In this document: in pieces, positions 9,403 through 21,214 of the stretch
Numbering within the stretch: position 1 is the stretch's first letter
How the letters are laid out: each line of letters opens with the position of its first letter
From: Calycina herbarum
Taxonomy: Eukaryota > Ascomycota > Leotiomycetes > Helotiales > Pezizellaceae
DNA: 64,000 nucleotides
Reading direction: 5' to 3'
Assembly: GCA_001414485.1 (NCBI GenBank)
Contig: LLEY01000033.1
Location: forward strand, 405,545-469,544
Notes under the pieces: model-generated
Told to the model about the DNA's origin: nothing
What the model saw: only the letters and a program-made list of their open reading frames with translations
Database searches by the model: none
Made by a program: the position numbers and the translations under genes

Positions 9403-12400
9403 GGATGCCCCTCACTACAAAACAAAAGGGGTCCATAGCAACTCATTCCAGCACTTGAAACAATTCATTGTGAACTCAAGTTGATGAAGAATGCGGAGAG
9501 CAAGCCACCGTTGCTACCCCTACCACTAAATCCTCGCGAGAGATATGGATGAGAGAACCAGAGTGTGACATCATTAGTAGTTCGAGTATTACAATTATGA
9601 TACTGCGCAATGTAGAATAGAAGAAGTTGATAGCAAGGTTCATAAAACTATGCCTTCGACCCACCATGGCTTTTAGGGAAGATAACACCAGTATAGATTG
9701 AAAAGGTGAACAGTATCAACATTTCTTGTCGGAGTATCCAAGGCTACCGTCAGCAGAGGGTGCCTCGTAACAGTTAGTTAACAGTAGAACACCCCATGGA
9801 CAACTGCCGACTTGGATTCTCACCTCGTCGGAGTTCCCCCATGCCAAAGGAAATAAATCGTCTTTTGAGCAAGAGTTTGTTCACAACGTTTAAAGACCGA
9901 CAAGGAGGTCCACACTTGCAACACCCAGGTCGTTCATGAAGAATAGAATACACGATACAGGGATTCTTGAAGTGAAATAGGAGCAAGAGGAGAAACAAGG
10001 TCGAATTGATCTCGACCGAAGAAACGTGAACCAATTGAGTGAGATATTGAAGGAAACTTTGTTACAATTGTACAAGGGGATAAAATGAATGAAGACTTTG
10101 GGAAAACAAACGAAGAGTTAGGGACAGATCGATCACGTGTCGCTAGATCACGTTTCATCTTTCGTCCCTAGCTGTTGCCAAATATAGGTACCTCCCAGAT
10201 ATAACCTCCTGACGTCAAGATCAAATTGACGAATCCAGATTTAACCGTATCCACTTGACCACTTCAAGAAGATCTGCAACCTTCTTATCTGCATGTCAAA
10301 TTTCGCATGGAAAAGCTAACCTTCCAAGTCCGTCATTTCCCCGCAAGCTGGTAAGGTTGGTTCCCGGTCTAGAATGGGGAGGGGAAAGGGTATTCCTGGG
10401 GACTTTGTTTATCGACCTCGAGAGTTTCAATGCGATTGTGAAATGGTTCATTCTATTTTCCGATGCGTTTAGTTTGTGTCGCGTTGGATTGGGTTGGACT
10501 TTGGGGGTTTGAGTCTAGCGCGCCGCGGGGCTTGAAGCGCGAAAAGGGGCGTGTGCGTGTAAAATATTGGTTGGCTGGTTTTTGGTGTTGGGATTTCCGT
10601 TTTGGGACGTTTTTTGCCGTTGGTTCCGTGGGTGAGAGGCGAGTTTTCGTGATGGAGACTCCGTTGAGAAAGGGGAGTTTCAATTGACGAGGCTTCGATT
10701 GATGGGACCTCGGAATTCCTGGTATGGTTTCTTGCTGCGGGATGATTTCTAAAGGTAAGCTGAAGATGGGTTTGATGCGATGCTTTTCGGGTATCAGTCG
10801 AATTTTTGGATCAGGAGATGCTGGTGAGACGGAAACAATTGGGTGTAGACAAATTCATCGTCAGCTTTTAGGGTGACTTGTAATCGGGATTTGCCATGCT
10901 GAAATTGGTTACCAGTAGTAACCTTCTACATGGAAATGTTTCATTCCAACACGTGCTTGGGGAATGTCTTATGTATTTTGTTTTTGACTTGGCTTTTGGT
11001 GTTGTAAGTCTGGACCCCACGCCAATGTCTTGAGATTTCAACATTATTAGGTTAGGGCTGAAGATTTTAACGCACCGAGTAATTGCAGAAATCCAAAATT
11101 CCGAGACGGAGGATTATTGAAATTCCAACCAATGTGGGTTTGGATGAGGGTCAAACGGCAACGTTGCGGCGGGTTTTCAACCTCGAAAATCGTGATGATG
11201 TGATACAGGCCCGCTGAACAGACAGCAGCACAGCCACAGCCTCAAAAGATCAAAGCCCTTTGCAGACTGCACAGTAACGGATGCCAAGGCCCCAATGTGT
11301 TTACCGTTGGCGTGAATACGAAGGATCTTCACGAATTAGCGGCATGGAAAAGCTAAAATCGAAGCATTGTTGAAGCCATCAAGTTGCAGGTCAAAGAAGA
11401 GGGAGAGAGTTGAAGAAGGCGAGGGAGGTGATTGGTTGCCACTGGATGCGCTGTCGAGTTCTAGGCGAGGCCTTGTTTGCAACAAAGAGCCTGCCATGCT
11501 GCATCTAAATTTCATGTGCTCATCGACTTGGAGGTTGAATGGATTTTTCTCCGGGATAAATGCTTCCAAAAGTCGAGCAAGAGATGCTCAAACAACGATT
11601 CGTGTCATTCAATCTATTTCGAAGCATTCCCTACGTAACTGCATTCATACGTAGTAATCCAAGGGACCTGACCTACATTGTTAGCGGTGCACATCTCTCG
11701 CCAGGAACAGCTTTAGCCTTGCCCGTATCCAATTCTGACGGTCGGTCCGTATTACTATTTAGCGAACTGCACTGCACCTCCGAGCCACAAAAGAAGGGGA
11801 CACAGAACAATTTGCCAACTTTTTCTTCTCCTCCCCCTCCTTCACAATTCATCATCGTCACTTCCAATTGTCGTGATAGCTTCACCTCAATCCCGCCGGA
11901 CGCAATCAATCCCAAGGCAATTCCACCCGCAAACGAACGCAAGGGAGTCCATAAAAAAAGAAGGAACGAAGACGTCGACAGTGGAGAGGCAGCTCTTCGG
12001 CCACGTTCCGCCATCCAATCTCCCTACACTTCCAGGTTCTGCCCATTCTGCCCATTCTGCCGGTCCAGCGCAGTCCAGGCAGTCCAAAACCGTCCCTTCA
12101 GATCCCTTCAGAGACCTTCAGCGTGTGTGCTCAGGAGTCTTCGTCTCCCTGTCTCACCTCATTTCTCGAGCACGGCGAGCACAGCCTGCCACCCGCGCAG
12201 TTTCGTCCAAGCCCTCCGGCCTGCTGATTGGCCCCCCTCCCGCTGCCCTTCATTTTGCCCTGCCCAGAGGAGCCATCCTCCCCCCAAGCCCGGTTTAGAT
12301 TCTCTCAAGGCCTCCCACGTCTCTTCCACACGAGCGGTTCCTTCTCGACACCTTCTTCCCAAACACCATCTTTTTCGTCGATTTCGACTCTTCTGCATTT

Positions 12401-12642
12401 ATTGGTAGAGGACGCATTCGATTGCAGTCTGAACGCCCTTTGATTCTTTTCCCTCCCTCGCGATCTACGCCTTTCAATTGCCCGAGCGATCCTTCGTCCA
12501 ATCCCACGACCCGCATCCGCCAACGAGAGCCATTGTCAGACGCTTGCTGACCCATTTCGAAACAATCGAAACACTACGCTTCCTCCTTACCATACAACGA
12601 ACGCGAAGCTACATCATCGAAGAGATCTTTTCCAGAACAAAG
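9403..12642. other. Long intergenic region, probably with a long 5' leader at the right
   Basis: No conserved coding sequence was found in more than 3 kb. The right part (about 11.6-12.6 kb) is strongly pyrimidine-rich, with short direct repeats such as 'ctgcccattctgcccattctg' near 12040. It gives long accidental frames because stop codons are purine-rich. It is likely promoter and leader for the gene at 12789. Confidence 0.4.
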
Positions 12643-12748
12643 GTACGCTAACATGAGTCCTCCCTTCATCGCCGTCGCCATGTCTTCTAGTTAAGCTGCG
12701 CGGGCGCGACTTTCTTAAGGGTATCTCAACTAACATGGCGAACCCTAG
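12643..12748 (+). other. Probable 5'-UTR intron
   Basis: AAAG|GTACGC at 12643 and a CAACTAAC branch-like site followed by CCCTAG at 12748 fit a 106-nt intron. The in-frame ATG at 12735 would fall inside it, so translation would begin at 12789. Confidence 0.45.
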
Positions 12749-12788
12749 ACGTCGACCGCCACGAAACCTTCAGTTTCGGCAATTCACG

Positions 12789-14108
12789 ATGTCTTCTAAT
12801 AATACAAGTACGATATCCGATGTCCCGTCATCGAGTCCGACTTCTCGGGCTCCAACAGCAGCGGCTTCGACGACGGCAGGACCTACGTCGTCGACCGTGC
12901 TCCCTTCGTCAAGTTCCATTGCTAACAGCAGTCCTACTTCAGCCCCGTCTACTTCTCAACAGCAGACAACCACCTCTACCCCTCAAACAACTCTCACTAC
13001 CTCACCAAGTAACACGCCTCAAACCTCGACGATAGTACAGACCACTACCTCACCCTCCACCCAACAAACCTCATCACAACAACCCACAACCACAAATCCA
13101 GGCACTACAGTCACAACATCTCCTGGTCAAACTACCACGGTAGCGCCGACGACGAGCGAAACCCCAACCGTCGTCGTAATCACTCAAACACCATCTGATG
13201 GCAAACCTGGAAGCACTATCTTTATTACCTCCACTGCTGCAGTGGCAACTCCCACTACGACTGGGGGTACGACCGCAACGGGCACATCGTCCTCGATAGG
13301 ATCAACAGGAACTGCTGGTCTTCAGGCTGGAGCAAATGGCAGTTCAAGCTCTCCCGGCACAGCTGCTACGGTAGCAATTGCGGTCGTGGTACCAATTGTC
13401 GCTGTGACTCTCTTGGTCCTAGCAGCTCTATTCTTCTGGAGGAAACGAAAGGCGCGTAAGGATGCCGAAGAAATGAGGAGAAAGGAAGTGGAGGAGTACG
13501 GATATAACCCAAACAACGACCCTACACTTCCCGCTGTTGGTGGTGGATCGGCAGGAAATGATGGAGCATTTGAGATGCGTGAAGATGGTTCGGCGGGATA
13601 TCGTGGATGGGGAACTACGACAGCCGTTTCTTCCACAGGACGAAAAGCATCTACGACAGTTTCAGGTGGTCAGTCGGCGGGTGGAATCGGTATGGCTTAC
13701 TCAGAAGGCACATCTCCAACACAGGGACCAACATCTGATACTCGATCCGACAACGCGTTAATGGGCGATGGACATCCCGAGAACGAAGCCTTGGGTGCCA
13801 TGGGCCCAGCAGCGGCTGCCAATAGAGGCGATATAAACCGAGGACCGTCGAATGCATCATCACAATATAGTGCTGCGGGTAGATCAGACGGCTCTGGAGA
13901 GGGCGGGTTCAACGGTGGACAATATTACAACAACCAATACGACGCAGGCAATCCTTATAATGGCGAGACGCCATATGGTAGCCCACCTAACAGAGCGGAG
14001 ATGTCAGGTCAACCAGTTATTCGCGATGTTCAAGCCCGACGGAACACACGCATAGAAAACCCCGCTCATTTCCCACAACAAAGTGCTGGCATCGCACAAA
14101 ACTTCTAA
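12789..14108 (+). CDS. Ser/Thr-rich single-pass membrane protein (Mid2/WSC-like architecture)
   Basis: One coding exon gives 439 residues from the ATG at 12789 (CACGATGTC); an ATG at 12735 would add 18 residues but probably lies in an intron. About 190 Ser/Thr/Pro-rich residues, likely heavily O-glycosylated, precede one transmembrane helix (about 193-217) ending in a basic stop-transfer WRKRKARK. A ~220-residue Gly/Ser/Asn-rich tail follows. This layout is that of fungal cell-wall stress sensors and related surface proteins. However, no WSC cysteine domain and no clear signal peptide are visible, so a type III topology is possible. The function is inferred only from architecture. The upstream leader is long and pyrimidine-rich. 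Confidence 0.8.
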   Translation: MSSNNTSTISDVPSSSPTSRAPTAAASTTAGPTSSTVLPSSSSIANSSPTSAPSTSQQQTTTSTPQTTLTTSPSNTPQTSTIVQTTTSPSTQQTSSQQPTTTNPGTTVTTSPGQTTTVAPTTSETPTVVVITQTPSDGKPGSTIFITSTAAVATPTTTGGTTATGTSSSIGSTGTAGLQAGANGSSSSPGTAATVAIAVVVPIVAVTLLVLAALFFWRKRKARKDAEEMRRKEVEEYGYNPNNDPTLPAVGGGSAGNDGAFEMREDGSAGYRGWGTTTAVSSTGRKASTTVSGGQSAGGIGMAYSEGTSPTQGPTSDTRSDNALMGDGHPENEALGAMGPAAAANRGDINRGPSNASSQYSAAGRSDGSGEGGFNGGQYYNNQYDAGNPYNGETPYGSPPNRAEMSGQPVIRDVQARRNTRIENPAHFPQQSAGIAQNF

Positions 14109-16003
14109 TCTTGCCATTTTCTTTTTTCTCTCTCGAAAAATTCTCATTCCAGATTCTGCCGCCACAATACCAAAGGAAGCATAGCATCGGAGATGAATTG
14201 TAGTCATATATCACAATACCACTGGGGCGTACTGCATCATGTTTTACCGGCTCTTCCTTTTTTCCTTTGTTTCTCGACACCAAAAATCACACGCCACAGA
14301 GTGTGTTAGGCTCCTTGATTAGGGGAAGATTTTGTTTGATCTGGGTTGATAGTATGGAGCATTGCATTCACGCACAACTACGAAATTTTGAGGGCAGGAT
14401 GAGCTCTGTCTGTTTTGGCCCTTTTGCCAGCTCGCTACCTATTTTTGATCTCTGGGGGGGGGGGGGGGGGGGATGAAGAAAGAAAACTTGTATCTTGTAA
14501 GGGAGGAAGTTATAAAGACAAGTTGCAAGGGGTCGTCGTACATAGACTAATAATCTAAAGAAAACTTTTAATGCTGGAATTCGGGGGGTGACGTGTTTCG
14601 GTGTTGAGACTTTTTGCTGTATATATCAATTCAACGATTATTTTTGTCTTTTTGCTGCTTTTTTCCTTTTTTTGGTGATGTGATTTGGGGGGGTGGTATT
14701 GATATTCTGAGTGGAGATCTGCCTTGTTTATGTTTCCTTAGTCTAGATTGTTCCTCTGTTGGACTTGAATAAGTTCCCTCCCTTCCCCTAGATGTCACCG
14801 GGACAACATCACGAAGTGAGACTTCCAAGTCATCTGTTTGCCCTCCGCCAGTAGATGTAGCTATCCGTGCGCAGTTGGTGGAAAACATTTCACTGGATTG
14901 ATTATCTTAGAGAATGACTGATTCATTCTAAACCACCTTTACATAAAGTGAGAGATATTTATACGAGTTGGCCTCATTTTCCTAGATCGTTTCGTATGAT
15001 GATGGGAATCTTTAAATCATGATTTATCCGCCACGAATAAAATACACCGCCTTGGTGCTTGGATGCTTGATCTCGAAATTTGCTTGGTTGTTTTGGATTT
15101 CTTGATACCTTTTTTTCCGTTTGTTGTGGGTGTGCTGCTATTTTGAGCTGAGGTTGATTTGTTTTCTCTTTTTACTGTTTTGTTGGACGGTAGCGAGATG
15201 GTGTGGTTGTTTTATTTGAGGTACGAGGGAGGTGTGGCTTTATTTTGTTATCTGAGATTGTTTTTTGAGGGAGAGATGAGTTTTGAAATGGAATGGGGTT
15301 TGTGTTTGTGGGGTGGTTTTTTGGGCTGGAAATTTTGTGTTTGGTTTTTTCTACTTATAACCTATAACCTTTGTATTTGGAGTAAGGAATGGAGATTGTG
15401 ATGTCTATTATGATTTGGTAATTATGAAGTATAAGTTACTTAGCTTCTGGTTTACTTTTGGTGTTGGTGTTTAAGGGGGGTGTTTATGATTTGTTATACT
15501 TTGGTGTCGACGTTACTAGTTGTAGCTTATTTCCTCCTCGATTGTACGAAGTAGCTTTGAACAGCAGAAAGTCTTGTTCGAGACAGTTTTGAAGAATGAG
15601 GGGTTTGCTTTTTTGAATCTCCTAGCCTACGAGATTAATTGTTGTGATTATCCGAAAATAGGTATTGTACATAATATGATGCTGGAGAGTAATGCTCGAA
15701 TCTCTTACTACGTAGGTGAACCTACGTTCAAAGTTGCCAGCCACAATAGCTTCAAGGATGACTTGGCACAAATCCATGGAAGAGTGTTAATGCTCTCAAG
15801 TAAATATAAATTGAAATCTAAGAAATGACATGATGAACCATCCCGACAAGCCCAAAGAAATAGAGAAAAGGCGCAGCACACCTACAATTACCACCTCTCA
15901 TAAGTTTCCCAACCCACTGCCCCCATTTATTCTCCCCCAGAGGTCTTTGTTCCTCCAGAGATACCTGTTTATCCCACAATACCATCCACGTGTGCCACCC
16001 AAT
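14109..16003. other. Intergenic, low-complexity; no supported gene
   Basis: T/G-rich sequence fills 15.0-15.5 kb and a poly-G run lies near 14460. Short frames (for example at 15574, which has no ATG start) are not supported. Confidence 0.5.
14454..14472 (+). repeat. Homopolymer run of 19 G
   Basis: Nineteen consecutive G lie ~350 bp downstream of the membrane-protein stop. It may form a G-quadruplex, or its length may be a sequencing artefact. Confidence 0.9.
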
Positions 16004-17084
16004 TCATCTAAACCTTCTCCCCCTAGTCAACAAAACACTCCCCAACCCAATCACTATCCCCATCACAGTCCCCTGCAAATGCGCCAAATGCCCAATCATA
16101 GGTAAAGAATCAGTTGCAAGACAAAACCCATCAAATCCAACCTGAAATAGACAACCCTGCAAATAAACAGCCGGAAAGATCACAGCCATATAACCCCACA
16201 ATCCACATAAAGCTCCTGACGCACCAAGCCCCCGAGAGTTCATTCGACTGTCTAAGCGAAGATGTTCACCCATGGTTTTACCTACAGTCTTTGGTAGTTT
16301 CTTTTTTATCTCGGGCCAGAAAACTTGAAGCCCGCTGCTGGTGATTCCGGAAACTACCCAGATGGCTGCGAAACGGATGTAGCCTGCTTTGAGAATTAGG
16401 GTTGGGGCTATGGTGTAGAGGGCGGACATGTTGAATGCTATGTGCCACCAGGGACCGTGGGCAAAGGTTGACGTGATCAAAACCCACTGGGAAAGGTTAG
16501 TCTTATGAGTCTGGTTGTGAATCTTCTTCTCATATGATCCCTCGTCGCGAGAGCAATGTGGAGAAGAATATAGAGAGGGAACACAACTAAAGCGACGAAT
16601 ACTCACCCATCGTCCTTGCTCAACATTTTTCCTTGAACAAATGAAATTTCTCTCCCGGTCCTGTAACCAAGCAACAATCCCTTTATTTCCTCTCAATTTT
16701 CTGGCTGGGTCACGGAATATCCCAGTCAAACCTTGCCGTCTGGATTTTGCTTCTTCGCGATCTCTACGGTCTTTATCTTCATGTAGTAACCATAACCCAG
16801 TCATTCCCCCTATCAAAACATACGTTGTGATTTTGGGGAATTTCTTCTGTGGGGTATGAGTGGATTGTAGACATACTGCTGTAGTCTGATTGACTTACCA
16901 AGTTCCTATATGTAGAAAGTTGGGTGTGATATGCCTGACGTTGACGTTCGTAATATTGGTAACGTTCTCTTCCTGACATGGCCTGGCCCGTAGGAACCCC
17001 ATTGGGCGAGGACACCTTTGTATGGAATCTTGAGGTTGGCCGTAGACCAGCTAGTCTGAAGAGGGATCTGTGATGTGTTGCCAT
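16004..17084 (-). CDS. Rhomboid-family serine protease, probably mitochondrial
   Basis: There are three exons: 16899-17084, 16607-16846 and 16004-16486, with phase-0 introns (GTAAGT/CACAG and GTGAGT/CCCAG). They code for 302 residues. The N-terminus is basic and Ser/Arg-rich without acids (MATHHRSLFRLAGLRP), as in a mitochondrial targeting signal. The membrane part has HIAFNM at 157-162, the GASGA box with nucleophile Ser232, and AHLQG with catalytic His278, so both dyad residues are present. Several hydrophobic helices follow from about residue 175. Such enzymes cleave within the inner membrane, like Pcp1/PARL. A PARL-type assignment is likely but not certain. I chose the ATG at 17084, since the frame upstream offers no earlier ATG. 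Confidence 0.88.
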
Positions 17085-18224
17085 GGAGGAAGTTGACTTC
17101 ACACTCCGAAGTCACCTGGCGGAAGCTAGCTGACGTCTGGACGTAAGCTATGGACTACTTGCACTGGGCCAAATGTGTAAATGGCAAGAACTCAATTAAC
17201 TAAAAGAAGAAGAAAGAACATTAAAAGTATGGCCACTGTGTACTTGTAGCACAGGTAGAGATGTCGTTGAAATTCAATTGGCTTGGCAATTTTGGTTCAC
17301 CCTAAAATAGCCTAAAATAGTAACCCCGGAAGCCAGTGGAAAAAGAAAATACACCAACAATTGGGAATATTGGAATCTGATGGCATCAAAAGTTAGATGG
17401 CATTTTCCATTTTCTAATGAACAAATATATTTGAAGTTTGAAGTATTTTTGAAGTATAGATGTGTTAGATAGATTTCTTGAACTCCCAGGCGCGGGGTTC
17501 TGTCGAGACGGGCTTTTTGCTCTCGTCCACACCGTACTAAAATAGAACCTGAATAATCCACAGTTGTCAGAAAAATGTATAAATAATACCCACTAACTCT
17601 AAAATTACTGAGCGATGATTGTTCAAGTTCTCTGTTGTTTTAATGAAGTGGTTGTTGTGCAATACCAGTGTTGCGAAAAATTAGCACATTTAGAGGGGGC
17701 AATGGGAAGGGGGGCGGGGTCGAGCGGGGTGAAATTCAATGCAAGGGATAGCCTGAGAAACTAAGCAATGGGCAATGCGACAGCGTATACAGGTCCTGAA
17801 ATCATGCCTGTGGCAGCCTGTACGGGAAATGAGAAAAAACGCCTGTCCAAATAACCAGAATTTATAGCTAAAAGTCATTAGAAAAATCCGAGAAAAATCC
17901 AGAATGAATTTCGATTGGCTAAGTAGTACTACAAAAAAATCGGTTGAGTTCTAGATTGATGTGTCGCAGTTGGTTCTCGAAGAGAGAGGAGGAATTTCAG
18001 TGCATATTACAGAGGAAGTGAAAAAAAGTTGCAAACTGTTTTCGAAGTCACGAAGAAAGTCAATTGGTGAGCGCATTTTGTGGAGTTCACGGGAGATAGT
18101 GCCTTGCTGTGATTGAGGGCTCTTAGGAGCATGATTATTTATGAAAAATTAGGCCGTAAATCTATATCTGTATCTACATCTATCATTCCTTCCGATTATT
18201 GTCGCATTATTCATCACCCATCTC
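17085..18224. other. Intergenic, no gene seen
   Basis: AT-rich, with a short direct repeat 'cctaaaatag' twice near 17300. No model is supported. Confidence 0.5.
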
Positions 18225-18889
18225 TCATATATGATTTGAAGCCAAGGCCATAACACCAACCAAGCCCAAGCCAACCGCCATCAGCGAATCGATTGAGGCC
18301 TTCCCTCCAGCATTCGGTACCGCAGAAGAAGAACTCAAGGAGCTTGAGGAAGAGACGGTCGTGCCGTTCTGAACGGCCGCCGTTGAAGGTGTAGGAGCAT
18401 ATGTGATCGAAGGGCTCGCGGTCGAAGTCGAAGGACTCGTACTCGATGGGTTCGTGCCTGTGCTTTCAGTGGAAGTTGCTGATGGTAGAATGGAGGCGCT
18501 GGAGGACTGGCTTGAACTTGGTAATATGGTCGTAATAGGATGAGCAGTCGACGTAGCAGTAGTCGTAATCGCAGGAGGAGTCGAGGTGGTAGAGGTAGTG
18601 GTAAAGACAGCTGCTTGCGTGCTGGTTGCCAGTCCCTTGGCTTTGAAGCAGGAGAGATACGATGATCCTGCTCTCGTGGAGGTTCCTTTATAATTTACAC
18701 AACCAGGAACGTCGGTTTTGGGCGCAGCTCTGCCACCTCCGCAATCTAGGGGATCGCAGATCAATCCGTCGTCAGGATCGTACCAGTGAACGATTTTATT
18801 TCGTAGGTGTGGGTAGCGCAGTTGAAGGCCTGGATTGGCTTTGATGCCAGTAGCAGCATTGTAGCTGAGAGGAGTATTGAGTTGAGCAT
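18225..18889 (-). pseudogene. GPI-anchored small secreted protein ('siderophore biosynthesis enzyme'-like), apparent frameshift
   Basis: The ATG at 18889 starts a clear signal peptide (MLNSILLSATMLLLASKPIQA cleaves after Ala) and the frame continues to about 18786. The conserved core WYDPDDGLICDPLDCGGGR and PKTDVPGC then appears one frame over, followed by a long Ser/Thr-rich region and a hydrophobic C-terminus (ASIDSLMAVGLGLVGVMALA) typical of a GPI signal, with the stop at 18225. A single missing base between 18785 and 18786 would restore one frame. A GT-AG intron could join the frames, but would be only ~37 nt and would delete the conserved core. The family name 'siderophore biosynthesis enzyme' is a database habit; these are wall-linked proteins of unknown role. 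Either a real null mutation or a sequencing error. Confidence 0.65.
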
Positions 18890-19520
18890 TTTTGCGATGG
18901 TATATTATTAAAAAGAGTTGAAAACGACTGTAAAGGTTCCAGAGGAACTAATTGTTAGCTTGATATTGAAGTACGAGCATTGAGAAGCAGACGATATGTT
19001 ATATGTTTTGAGACTGAAAAAAAACTCTACCGAGGCTCAAATTAAAGTGCTGCACGAAGATGTGACTGCATAAAGTTAAAAATAATACGAGGAGATCATG
19101 TGCGAATTATATATCGCAAATCCAAATTATGCGAATCGCACTGATTACACGTTACTTGTGTGTTCGTTTAACAGGTGCGTTTATTTGTAGAATCTCCCAA
19201 CAAGTAGCTGCCTACAGGAGGTGTGCGACTCGCACCTTGGAAATTCACGATTATATGTGGCTGTACTCCATCCTAAATTATCAACCTTGTAAATTCTTGA
19301 TTGCATGTCTAAAACTCATTTTTTGTGGGAATGTAATTCGTATTTTGGGGGAAGATTTTTGATCATTTAGCGAGTCCTTCAGGGGGAACAAAACTGGCGA
19401 TGAGCAAAGGGAAAGTTATTTGGACGTACTACGACTTAATGAACAGAAACCATCAAGTCGATTTCCAAGGACTAAACTCCGTCTATTCTATATCTCTCCA
19501 AGACCAACCTGGTTAGAAAA

Positions 19521-20618
19521 TTATTCCGCAGCTGCCAAATACTCCTTCCCAAATGGATAATCCACGTAACCCGCCGCCAACTCTTTACCATAAAATGTAC
19601 TCCTATCATATTTAGTGAGTTTCAACCCCTCCTTGATTTTAAAAACAAGATCCGGGTTCGATATAAACCATCTCCCAAATATGACCACAATCTCCTTATC
19701 CTGATACTTCTCATCCACGAGTTTCCGTGCTTCCTCCGGGGTATATCCCCCAGCAATAAGAAGAGGACCATCCCAAAGATCATATGCAAAATCCAATCCC
19801 TCATCACTATCGACATCCTGGCCGCCAGCTACTCGCGACTCGATGAGTGAAAGATATGCAAGACCCAATTGATTGGTTTTACTGATAATATCCGAAAATT
19901 GAGGGATCGGATCCTTCATTTTCATGCCTTGGAAGATACTCCATGGGCTCAGCCTGAGCCCAACCCTCTCCGGACCGATAACACCGACTACTGCTTTGAC
20001 AACTTCGACATAGAGGCGAGATCTGTTCTCTACACTTCCCCCGTACTCGTCCGTCCGTATGTTGCTCATATCTTGAATGAATTGGTCGAGGAGATAGCCG
20101 TTTGCACCGTGGATTTCAACTCCGTCAAATCCAGCACGGATGGCGTTTCTGGAAGCGTCCACAAACTCCTGAACAGTCTGCTTGATCTCCTCGATAGTCA
20201 TCGCTTGTGGCATCGCAGCGCAAGCTTCGAACGGAATGGCACTAGGCGCAACGATGGGAAACCCCTCCTTTTGGGCAAGTTCCTCCTCAGCAGCACGACC
20301 CATTGCAAATAACTGACAGAATATGAAGGATCCTTTGCCGTGGACCTCATCGGTGATGGTTTTCCAGGCGGCGATTTGTTCTCCGCTCCAAATTCCGGGC
20401 CCGTTTGGGAACCCGCCACAAGTTGACGATACGAAAGTTCCTTCTGAAATAATCAAGGTTCCGGGGACAGCTGCACGCTGTCCGTAGTATTCCTTCATCA
20501 TGGGGGTTGGTTTTCTGTCGTCAGTTGCTCGAAGGCGAGTGAGTGGTGCCATTCCGATGCGATGCTTGACTTCCACATTGCCAATCTTGAGCGGCTTGAA
20601 AAGGTGTGATTGAGTCAT
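19521..20618 (-). CDS. Old yellow enzyme (NADPH dehydrogenase, FMN)
   Basis: A single exon of 365 residues starting at the ATG at 20618, full family length. OYEs use FMN and NADPH to reduce activated alkenes. Family marks seen: IGMAPLTRLRA near the N-terminus for FMN contact, GVEIHGANGYLLDQF with the substrate-binding His/Asn pair (HGAN), RTDEYGGSVENRSR, VGLRLSPW, and a C-terminal FGRWFISNPDLV phosphate-binding strand. It is cytosolic, with no targeting signal. It lies between the GPI-type gene and a regulator-like gene on the same strand; separate promoters are likely because the upstream gap is ~600 bp. Direct repeats at 20818 and 20887 lie in its promoter. The physiological substrate is unknown; a secondary-metabolism role is possible but nothing nearby supports it. 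Confidence 0.95.
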   Translation of the reverse strand: MTQSHLFKPLKIGNVEVKHRIGMAPLTRLRATDDRKPTPMMKEYYGQRAAVPGTLIISEGTFVSSTCGGFPNGPGIWSGEQIAAWKTITDEVHGKGSFIFCQLFAMGRAAEEELAQKEGFPIVAPSAIPFEACAAMPQAMTIEEIKQTVQEFVDASRNAIRAGFDGVEIHGANGYLLDQFIQDMSNIRTDEYGGSVENRSRLYVEVVKAVVGVIGPERVGLRLSPWSIFQGMKMKDPIPQFSDIISKTNQLGLAYLSLIESRVAGGQDVDSDEGLDFAYDLWDGPLLIAGGYTPEEARKLVDEKYQDKEIVVIFGRWFISNPDLVFKIKEGLKLTKYDRSTFYGKELAAGYVDYPFGKEYLAAAE

Positions 20619-20817
20619 GGTTGAAGATGTTTGGACTATTGTTCTCGAATATAAAAGAAAGATGTGTGTTTTGAGCCTTGGAACTGGAGGACATTGAAGT
20701 ACTTATACACATAAATTACCCGTCGTTCCATCGAGGACTCACCGTAGTCTTTGAATAGAGAGGCAAAATCTTTTTGGAGTCTGATCTAACCATCAGGAGC
20801 AAAGAGATACTCCCCAC

Positions 20818-20909
20818 AAGGGAAGTGAGATATTTCTTAAACAGGAACATAGATACTTCCCAAAGAAGAATTGAGTCCTTTCCTAAAAGGGAAGTGAGAT
20901 GTTTCCTAA
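20818..20909. repeat. Direct repeat pair upstream of the old yellow enzyme
   Basis: AAGGGAAGTGAGATATTTC at 20818 recurs as AAGGGAAGTGAGATGTTTC at 20887, a 69-bp period, with related 'gatacttccc' motifs between. Possible regulator sites, ~200-290 bp upstream of the ATG. Confidence 0.5.
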
Positions 20910-21214
20910 TAAGGAAAGTGGGGGTACCCTAAGCGAAAGATTACAAATCGTAAAGGCAATTGTGGGCTGTCTTTGCGTGAGATTCCCTCTCATACTGGAT
21001 TGATATACCCCTAATTAACCACGAAAAGCGATTGCTTATAAAAGGTATAAAAGGTGTATTTGCTTGGTGATCTCTTGAATATTCGTCCGCCGAAAACACT
21101 GAATTTGAAACCGTTAGCGCGGATCGGACTCTCAAGTGTGCGCATAGAACACCCACCCTGTCCATTTGCGCAGCTCCTGTCATCCAAGAAGTAGTCCGGA
21201 ATTCGTCGAATAAG

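Noticed and set aside
11560..12408. 282-codon open frame on the plus strand
   Set aside because: CT-rich leader upstream of the 12789 gene, overlapping other-frame ORFs of similar quality; no domain.
18762..18798. 37-nt intron to repair the siderophore-type gene
   Set aside because: Shorter than other introns here and would remove the conserved WYDPDD and CDPL residues; a frameshift explains the data better.
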